Below are positions 1 through 4,481 of a DNA stretch of 7,076 nt, in pieces. This DNA comes from Chloroflexota bacterium (GTDB taxonomy: Bacteria > Chloroflexota > Anaerolineae > B4-G1 > SLSP01), in contig JAAZNO010000293.1 in assembly GCA_012798275.1 (NCBI GenBank), positions 1 through 7,076 of the forward strand, given 5' to 3'. The notes under the pieces are model-generated. The model did not search any database, had not been told where the DNA came from, and worked only from the letters and a program-made list of their open reading frames with translations. Numbering within the stretch: the first letter of the stretch is position 1; every line of letters starts with the position of its first letter. The position numbers were made by a program, and so were the translations under genes.

Positions 1-1
1 C

Positions 2-520
2 AAGACCGGCACCGTCGCCATGGTCTGGAACGGCATCTGGCAAATCGCCAACATCACCGGCGACGGCGTCGAGTTCGACGGGCGGGCGACTGCCGTCCCG
101 CAGATTGGACCGCAGATGGCGGTGTGGGCCGGCTCGCATCAGCTCACCCTCCCCGTCCACAAGACGGTGGACCCCTGCAAGGATCAGGCCGCTGCCGTCT
201 TCATCAAATACCTGGTGGAAAACTCCGTGACCTGGGCGAAGGGCGGACAGATTCCCGCCGCTGCGTCGGTGCGCGCGAGCGCTGAGTTCAAGGCCATCGA
301 GCCGCAGGCCTCGATCGCTCCTTCGGTCGAATACGCCTTCTTCCCACCTTCCGTCCCTGGCATCACCGATGCGTTCGGGCCCCTGGGCGAGGCCGTCGGT
401 GCGGTGATGAACGGCACGACTTCCGACATCAAGGGCGCGCTCGATGACGCGGCGCAACGTGCCAACGAAATTCTGGCGCAAAACCGCACTACCTACGGCG
501 CGGCCCCTCAAACCCCTTAG
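2..520 (+). CDS. Sugar ABC transporter, family 1 extracellular solute-binding protein (C-terminal part, 5' truncated by window edge)
   Basis: The frame is open from the first complete codon at position 2 and ends with TAG at 518-520, giving 172 residues. The true start lies upstream of the window; the ATG at 20 is internal. The piece looks like the C-terminal lobe of a CUT1 (MalE/UgpB-like) binding protein. An early segment reads VAMVWNGIWQIAN, the usual 'value that fills the binding cleft' region. It is followed by a hydrophobic helix with a conserved aromatic-rich turn (AAAVFIKYLVENSVTWAKGG) and the hallmark GGQIPA, where these proteins usually have G-x-xP. The last part is an alanine-rich helix (DDAAQRANEILAQ) typical of the C-terminus. 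Known role: it captures an oligosaccharide outside the membrane and delivers it to the permeases, here encoded directly downstream. The sugar cannot be told from this fragment. The family call is firm; the specificity is unknown. Confidence 0.9.
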   Translation, partial: KTGTVAMVWNGIWQIANITGDGVEFDGRATAVPQIGPQMAVWAGSHQLTLPVHKTVDPCKDQAAAVFIKYLVENSVTWAKGGQIPAAASVRASAEFKAIEPQASIAPSVEYAFFPPSVPGITDAFGPLGEAVGAVMNGTTSDIKGALDDAAQRANEILAQNRTTYGAAPQTP

Positions 521-536
521 CAGAAAAGGCCTTCCT

Positions 537-569
537 GGTGTTGCTGCGACGTCACGTCGCAGCAACACC
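537..569 (+). promoter_or_regulatory. Perfect 15-bp intercistronic hairpin between binding-protein and permease genes
   Basis: Arms 537-551 and 555-569 are exact reverse complements (15 bp, GC-rich) around a 3-nt loop TCA. The stem begins 17 nt after the binding-protein stop. It ends 12 nt before the ribosome binding site of the next gene, so it need not hide that site. There is no U-run after it (the following bases are CTCAAGGG), so it is not a classical intrinsic terminator. A stem at this spot in CUT1 operons commonly protects the upstream mRNA 3' end, or partly terminates transcription, so that the binding protein is made in excess over the permeases. That role is inferred here. A weaker outer pairing, AACCCCTT (511-518) with AAGGGTT (573-579) and one bulged C, could extend the structure over the stop codon. 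Confidence 0.8.
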
Positions 570-581
570 CTCAAGGGTTAC

Positions 582-591
582 GAAAGGCAGG
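582..591 (+). promoter_or_regulatory. Ribosome binding site of the first permease
   Basis: The purine-rich stretch GAAAGGCAGG lies 5 nt before the ATG at 597. It decides the start: the reading frame is open further upstream, with an ATG at 444 inside the binding-protein gene. That longer version would translate through the hairpin into basic sequence that does not resemble a permease N-terminus. Confidence 0.7.
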
Positions 592-596
592 TCTCT

Positions 597-1502
597 ATGG
601 TCACTGGCAAGCGCAAATTCAATGGGGTGCCCTACCTGTTCATCTTGCCCCACCTGATTTTCTTCATCGTCTTTGTCGGCTACCCCTTCTTCAACGGCCT
701 GTACATCAGTTTCTTCAACTACGACTATCTGCGTCCGCAGGCGACGACCTTTGTGGGCTTGCAAAATTACATGGACCTTTTCCGCCCCGGCAGCGTGAAA
801 TACTACGAGTTCTGGAATTCCATGCGGGTGACGTTGGTCTTCGTCGTCTCCAGCGTGCCCTTTCTCATTCTCATCCCGCTGGGGTTGGCGACGCTGCTCA
901 ACACGAAACTCCCCGGCACCAACGCTTTCCGCGCGATCTATTTCGCCCCCTGGGTGCTGTCTTGCGCGGTGATCTCGCTCATCTGGTGGTGGATTTTCCA
1001 GAGCCAGGGGGGATTGCTCAACTACTACCTCGGCGCCTTGGGCCTGCCCACCCCGCGCTGGCTCTCCACCATGCCCTACGCCATGATCACCATCGTCGTG
1101 GCCACCATCTGGTGGACGATGGGCTACAACATGATCATCTTCCTGGCGGCCATGCAAGACATCCCCGCCGACCTGTACGAGGCCGGCCGCGTGGACGGCG
1201 CTAACGCCTGGCAGCGCTTCATCTACATCACCCTGCCCCTCCTGCGCCCCGTCCTGGTGTTGATTATCATCACCACTATCATCGCCTCCTTCAATTTGCT
1301 GGGCCAGCCCATGATGATGACGCGCGGCGATCCCCGCCTGCCCAACGGCGGCGGCGCCACTGAGCCGGTGATGCTGCGCATCTTCACCGAGGGCTTCGTG
1401 CGCCCCTATCAGGGCAGCGCGGCCGCCATGTCTGTCATTGTCGCCATCATCATGATGGCTTTCTCCCTCGTCAACTTCCGCCTCTTCCGGCATCAAGAAT
1501 AG
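597..1502 (+). CDS. Sugar ABC transporter permease, MalF/UgpA type (CUT1 family)
   Basis: This 301-residue integral inner-membrane protein starts at the ATG at 597 and ends with TAG. Six hydrophobic segments are visible at roughly residues 13-35, 78-100, 113-133, 162-184, 217-238 and 274-296. The cytoplasmic EAA loop that docks on the ATPase is at residues 195-214 (EAGRVDGANAW...ITLP), with the key E195, D200-G201-A202 and P214 in place; the second Ala of the classic EAA is Gly here. The stretch RAIYFAPWVLSCAVISLIWWWIF is typical of MalF/UgpA-like subunits. Length is normal for short CUT1 permeases that lack the MalF periplasmic insert. It pairs with the permease gene that follows 15 nt later. 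Role: one half of the membrane channel of an oligosaccharide importer. Specificity cannot be read from this subunit. Confidence 0.95.
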   Translation: MVTGKRKFNGVPYLFILPHLIFFIVFVGYPFFNGLYISFFNYDYLRPQATTFVGLQNYMDLFRPGSVKYYEFWNSMRVTLVFVVSSVPFLILIPLGLATLLNTKLPGTNAFRAIYFAPWVLSCAVISLIWWWIFQSQGGLLNYYLGALGLPTPRWLSTMPYAMITIVVATIWWTMGYNMIIFLAAMQDIPADLYEAGRVDGANAWQRFIYITLPLLRPVLVLIIITTIIASFNLLGQPMMMTRGDPRLPNGGGATEPVMLRIFTEGFVRPYQGSAAAMSVIVAIIMMAFSLVNFRLFRHQE

Positions 1503-1507
1503 AAAGT

Positions 1508-1511
1508 GGAG
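1508..1511 (+). promoter_or_regulatory. GGAG ribosome binding site favouring the ATG at 1518
   Basis: GGAG sits 6 nt before the ATG at 1518. A GTG at 1506, four codons upstream in the same frame, overlaps this Shine-Dalgarno and lies only 3 nt after the previous stop, so it is the less likely start. Confidence 0.65.
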
Positions 1512-1517
1512 CCTGCT

Positions 1518-2411
1518 ATGACACCTCCCTCCATGCCCGTTCAACATTCTGAGCCCATTCGACATTCTGAGGCGCGCTATCGCCTGCAACGTAGCGTCGG
1601 CCGGGTGGCGCTGTATGCGCTGATGGTCTGCATCGCGCTCATCGTCATCATCCCCTTGCTGTGGATGCTGTCCACTTCCTTCAAACTCAAATCGCAACTG
1701 TTCAGCCGCGAGATCTACTGGATTCCCAAAGTGATCACGCTGGAAAATTACACCAAAATCCTGAACAACCCTTCGACGCCCATCGCCCTGTGGTTCAGGA
1801 ACAGCGTGATCGTGGCGACGCTCACGACGGTCGCCAAACTGGCGCTCGATTCGCTCGCCGGCTATGGCTATGCGCGCCTGGAATTCCCCGGCCGGAAGCA
1901 GCTCTTCGGTCTGCTGCTGGCGACCCTCTTCCTGCCCGGCGTGATGTTCCTCGTGCCCAACTTCGTCACCGTCGCCCGCCTGGGAATGCTCAACAAATTC
2001 AGCGGCGCGATTGTCCCGGCGCTGGCCAGCGTCTTCGGCGTGTACTTCATGCGGCAATTCTTCCTGAGCATCCCCAAGGAGCTGGAAGAAGCCGCGGCCA
2101 TTGACGGCGCCAACACCTTCCAGATCTTTTTCCAGATCGTGTTGCCGCTAGCGAAACCTGCCCTGGCGACCCTCGCCGTCATCGAATTCCTGGGTAGCTG
2201 GAATGACTTCCTGTGGGCGTTGCTGGTGCTCAAGGATCGCGCGGTGCAGACGCTTCAACCGGGCTTGCGCACGCTGCAGGGAGCCTATACTTCGGAATAC
2301 GGCTTGATGATGGCCGGCGCCGTCATTGTGGCGTTGCCGGTGCTGCTCCTCTACGCTTTCCTGCAACGTTACGTGGTCGAAAGCGTCGCCACTACCGGAT
2401 TGAAAGGCTAA
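1518..2411 (+). CDS. Sugar ABC transporter permease, MalG/UgpE type (CUT1 family)
   Basis: This is a 297-residue integral membrane protein from the ATG at 1518 (301 residues if the GTG at 1506 is used). It has a hydrophilic N-terminus of about 28 residues, then a first membrane segment at about 30-52 and further segments near 94-115, 129-150, 160-180, 209-228 and 262-282. The EAA loop is complete at residues 191-210: EAAAIDGANTF...IVLP. Downstream are SWNDFLWALLVL (227-238) and the C-terminal QRYVVESVATTGLKG, both characteristic of the MalG-like partner subunit. It forms the second half of the channel with the upstream permease. Its TAA stop (2409-2411) abuts the ATG of the next gene, so translation is probably coupled. 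The N-terminal tail carries a small internal duplication (HSEPIRHSE), described separately. Confidence 0.95.
   Translation: MTPPSMPVQHSEPIRHSEARYRLQRSVGRVALYALMVCIALIVIIPLLWMLSTSFKLKSQLFSREIYWIPKVITLENYTKILNNPSTPIALWFRNSVIVATLTTVAKLALDSLAGYGYARLEFPGRKQLFGLLLATLFLPGVMFLVPNFVTVARLGMLNKFSGAIVPALASVFGVYFMRQFFLSIPKELEEAAAIDGANTFQIFFQIVLPLAKPALATLAVIEFLGSWNDFLWALLVLKDRAVQTLQPGLRTLQGAYTSEYGLMMAGAVIVALPVLLLYAFLQRYVVESVATTGLKG
1540..1571 (+). repeat. Two 14-bp direct repeats, 18-bp period, inside the permease N-terminus
   Basis: TTCAACATTCTGAG (1540-1553) and TTCGACATTCTGAG (1558-1571) match at 13 of 14 bases. The 18-nt period keeps the frame, so the protein reads HSEPIRHSE at residues 10-18, in the non-conserved cytoplasmic tail ahead of the first membrane segment. 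Confidence 0.7.
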
Positions 2412-3434
2412 ATGATGCACAGACGCCTGCAACGTTGGAGGCTGCTGCTGGCCCTGCTGTCGGTCGCGGCGCTGAGCGGCTGCGGCGCGACTCCCTCCAC
2501 CGCGCCCACGGCGACGTTCCAGAACCCCGTCCTGCGGGAGAACTTCGCCGATCCCTTCATCCTGCCGGTGAACGGCGTCTACTGGCTGTACGCCACCAAC
2601 GCCTCCGGCAAAAATATCTCGCTGGCGCGCTCTACCGACCTGCTCACGTGGGAAATCCTCAGCGATGCCATGCCGGCGCTCCCCAAATGGGCCAAAATGA
2701 CCGGCGGCCTCGTGTGGGCCCCCGAAGTCATCCCTATCGGCGACCGTTACGTGATGTACTACACCGCCCGTGATAAGGCCTCCAACAAGCAGTGTGTCGG
2801 CGTCGCCGTCAGCGCCCTGCCCGAAGGCAAATTCAAGGACACCCACGACGCGCCGCTGGTTTGCCAGGCGCAGGAAGGTGGCACCATTGACCCCAGCCCC
2901 TTCCGCGACGACGACGGCCAGCTCTACCTCTATTACAAAAACGACGGCAACTGCTGCGGCATCCCCACCAGCATCTACGCCCAGAAACTCGCCGCCGACG
3001 GGCTGAGTCTGCTGGGCGAGCCGGTGCGCCTCGTGCGCAACGACGCGCAGTGGGAGGGCCGTGTCGTCGAGGCGCCGACGATGTTCAAACACGACGGGCA
3101 GTATGTCCTCTTCTTCTCCGCCAACGATTACGCCGGCGTGGAATACGCCGTGGGCTACGCCATCTGCGAAGGCCCCCTCGGCCCTTGCCAGGACGCGCCG
3201 GAAAATCCCATCCTGGCCAGCGATCTCAGCGACAAAAACGCCATGGTCATCGGGCCGGGACACCAGGCCCTTCTGCAGCTCGGCGATCAGACCTGGTTGG
3301 TGTATCACGCCTGGGAAGTCATCGCCGGCAGCCGCCGCGGCGACCGGCGCTTTGTGTGGCTCGACCGCATTCAGTGGGAGGACGGCCGCCCCGTGGTGCA
3401 GGGACCGACGGTCGGCCCGCAACCCGCGCCCTGA
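2412..3434 (+). CDS. Surface GH43 glycosidase lipoprotein (five-bladed beta-propeller; arabinanase/arabinofuranosidase-like)
   Basis: A 340-residue protein with a lipoprotein signal peptide: basic start (MMHRRLQRWR), hydrophobic core, and lipobox L21-S22-G23 with lipidated C24, followed by a short Ser/Thr/Pro linker. The rest is a GH43 propeller with all three expected carboxylates: general base D47 (ADPF), pKa-tuning D160 (IDPSPF) and general acid E220 (VEAP). The usual WAPEV (102-106), KNDGN (176-180) and calcium-site histidine H284 (GPGHQ) are present. The pattern QCVGVA...GGTIDP...YKNDGN...PTSIYAQ recalls, from memory, the subfamily 26-like arabinofuranosidases, but beta-xylosidase or endo-arabinanase activity cannot be excluded. 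Known chemistry is inverting hydrolysis of arabinosyl or xylosyl linkages; it would act at the outer face of the membrane. The start is either of two adjacent ATGs (2412 or 2415). GAAAGG at 2402-2407 is better spaced for the second. Confidence 0.93.
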   Translation: MMHRRLQRWRLLLALLSVAALSGCGATPSTAPTATFQNPVLRENFADPFILPVNGVYWLYATNASGKNISLARSTDLLTWEILSDAMPALPKWAKMTGGLVWAPEVIPIGDRYVMYYTARDKASNKQCVGVAVSALPEGKFKDTHDAPLVCQAQEGGTIDPSPFRDDDGQLYLYYKNDGNCCGIPTSIYAQKLAADGLSLLGEPVRLVRNDAQWEGRVVEAPTMFKHDGQYVLFFSANDYAGVEYAVGYAICEGPLGPCQDAPENPILASDLSDKNAMVIGPGHQALLQLGDQTWLVYHAWEVIAGSRRGDRRFVWLDRIQWEDGRPVVQGPTVGPQPAP

Positions 3435-3474
3435 CCGGCCGACCCCCAACTCCCATCACCCTCGGACAACGTGC

Positions 3475-3479
3475 AGGAG
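3475..3479 (+). promoter_or_regulatory. AGGAG ribosome binding site of the second GH43
   Basis: AGGAG ends 4 nt before the ATG at 3484 and fixes that start. The reading frame is open back to 3061, but that part overlaps the upstream GH43 gene and gives no GH43-like sequence. The remainder of the 49-nt gap (3435-3483) shows no promoter or hairpin that I can support. Confidence 0.75.
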
Positions 3480-3483
3480 ACCC

Positions 3484-4383
3484 ATGTCCAATCCAAACTC
3501 CGAAATCCAAAATCTGACGGCGGTTGACTTTCCCGATCCCTTCGTGCTGCGGGTCGGCCTGGACTATTACGCCTACGCCACCAACGCCAACGGCGACAAC
3601 ATCCAGCGGCTCCATTCTACGGACTTGCATCATTGGGAGCGGCTTGAGGATGCGCTGCCGCGCCTGCCCGTCTGGGCTGCCGCCGGAAAGGGCCTCACGT
3701 GGGCGCCCTCCGTGTTGCCCCGCGATGGCTACACCGTGCTCTATTACACCGCGCGTTTCGAGACGGCGGGACTGCAATGCCTCGGCTGCGCCGTGAGCGC
3801 TTCACCCGCCGGGACATTCCGCGACGATTCCGCCGCGCCCTTCCTCTGTCAGCACGACCTGGGCGGCTCCATTGATCCCAGCCCCTTTGTGGATGATGAC
3901 GGACGCCCCTATCTGCTCTGGAAAAACGACGGCAACAGTTGCGGCCTGCCGACCGGCCTGTGGCTGCAACCGCTGCGCCCTGACGGCCTGGCGCTGGAAG
4001 GGGCCCCCCTCGAACTGCTGCGCTGCGATCAGCCCTGGGAACTTCCGCTGATCGAGGCGCCGGCCCTGGTCAGGCACGCCGGACGCTATTACCTGTTCTA
4101 CTCCGCCAACTGGTGGGAAAGCGCCGATTACGCCATCGGCTATGCCGTGAGCGACGCCCTCACCGGGCCCTACCTCAAACCGCTTGACGGCCCCTGGTTC
4201 GCCCGGCGGCCGGAGGCGCTCGGCCCCGGCGGCCAGGAATTCTTCACCGACACCGCGGGGCAACTGTGGATGGCCTATCACGCCTGGACGCCGCCGCACG
4301 TGGGCTATCCCGCCGGCGTCCGCAGCCTGCACCTGGTGCCCGTGGCCTTCGAGGACGGCCGCCCGACCGTGAGAGAAGCTTGA
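3484..4383 (+). CDS. Cytoplasmic GH43 glycosidase, paralogue of the upstream lipoprotein
   Basis: A 299-residue protein that starts MSNPNSEIQN and goes almost straight into the propeller. It has no signal peptide or membrane segment, so it should stay in the cytoplasm. Catalytic residues are D18 (PDPF), D131 (IDPSPF) and E191 (IEAP). Each is exactly 29 positions before its counterpart in the upstream GH43, so the two proteins align without a net gap over the 174 residues from the first to the last carboxylate. By hand count about 93 of those positions are identical. WAPSV (73-77), KNDGN (147-151) and three cysteines (C99, C122, C153) are shared. One departure: the GPGH motif reads GPGG (G250), so the histidine that usually sits at the propeller's central metal site is absent. 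Likely role: removing arabinosyl or xylosyl units from imported oligosaccharides. Family is certain, substrate is not. Confidence 0.92.
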   Translation: MSNPNSEIQNLTAVDFPDPFVLRVGLDYYAYATNANGDNIQRLHSTDLHHWERLEDALPRLPVWAAAGKGLTWAPSVLPRDGYTVLYYTARFETAGLQCLGCAVSASPAGTFRDDSAAPFLCQHDLGGSIDPSPFVDDDGRPYLLWKNDGNSCGLPTGLWLQPLRPDGLALEGAPLELLRCDQPWELPLIEAPALVRHAGRYYLFYSANWWESADYAIGYAVSDALTGPYLKPLDGPWFARRPEALGPGGQEFFTDTAGQLWMAYHAWTPPHVGYPAGVRSLHLVPVAFEDGRPTVREA

Positions 4384-4481
4384 GACTGAAGTCCCCCGCC
4401 GGCCCGCGCGCCGTTGACGCCGGCAGAGACCCGCAGCATCCGGCATCCTGCTGCATAGACTTCCCATGAAAGGATTGAACC
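4384..4481 (+). other. 98-nt intergenic gap with two short hairpins
   Basis: This is the longest gap in the window. It contains two modest inverted repeats: GCCGGC at 4398-4403 with GCCGGC at 4419-4424 (6 bp, 15-nt loop), and GCAGCA at 4433-4438 with TGCTGC at 4449-4454 (6 bp, 10-nt loop). Neither is followed by a T-run. TTGACG at 4414-4419 resembles a -35 box, but nothing at the right distance resembles a -10 box, so I do not call a promoter. The structures might tune read-through between the GH43 and GH2 genes, or might be chance in GC-rich sequence. Confidence 0.4.
4469..4474 (+). promoter_or_regulatory. Ribosome binding site of the GH2 gene
   Basis: AAAGGA lies 7 nt before the ATG at 4482. 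This is well-placed spacing and the main evidence for that start. Confidence 0.75.

Noticed and set aside
526..533. Palindrome AAGGCCTT after the binding-protein stop
   Set aside because: It is only 8 bp with no spacer, next to a far stronger hairpin, and is likely chance.
444..596. N-terminal extension of the first permease to an ATG at 444
   Set aside because: It would overlap the binding-protein gene, run through the hairpin, and add about 51 basic residues not found in this family. The ATG at 597 has a ribosome binding site and gives a normal length.
552..2057. Long open frame on the minus strand (501 codons) opposite the permeases
   Set aside because: The translation is low-complexity, full of His, Asp, Glu, Gly and Gln (the antisense image of hydrophobic and Ile/Met-rich codons). 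The + strand here encodes two convincing permeases.
2148..3449. 433-codon minus-strand frame opposite the first GH43
   Set aside because: It has no domain or ribosome binding site that I can support. It is the mirror of a coding frame with intact GH43 catalytic residues.
4414..4461. Possible internal promoter (TTGACG ... TAGACT) before the GH2 gene
   Set aside because: The two boxes are 36 nt apart, far from the usual 16-18, and nothing at the right distance resembles a -10 element.
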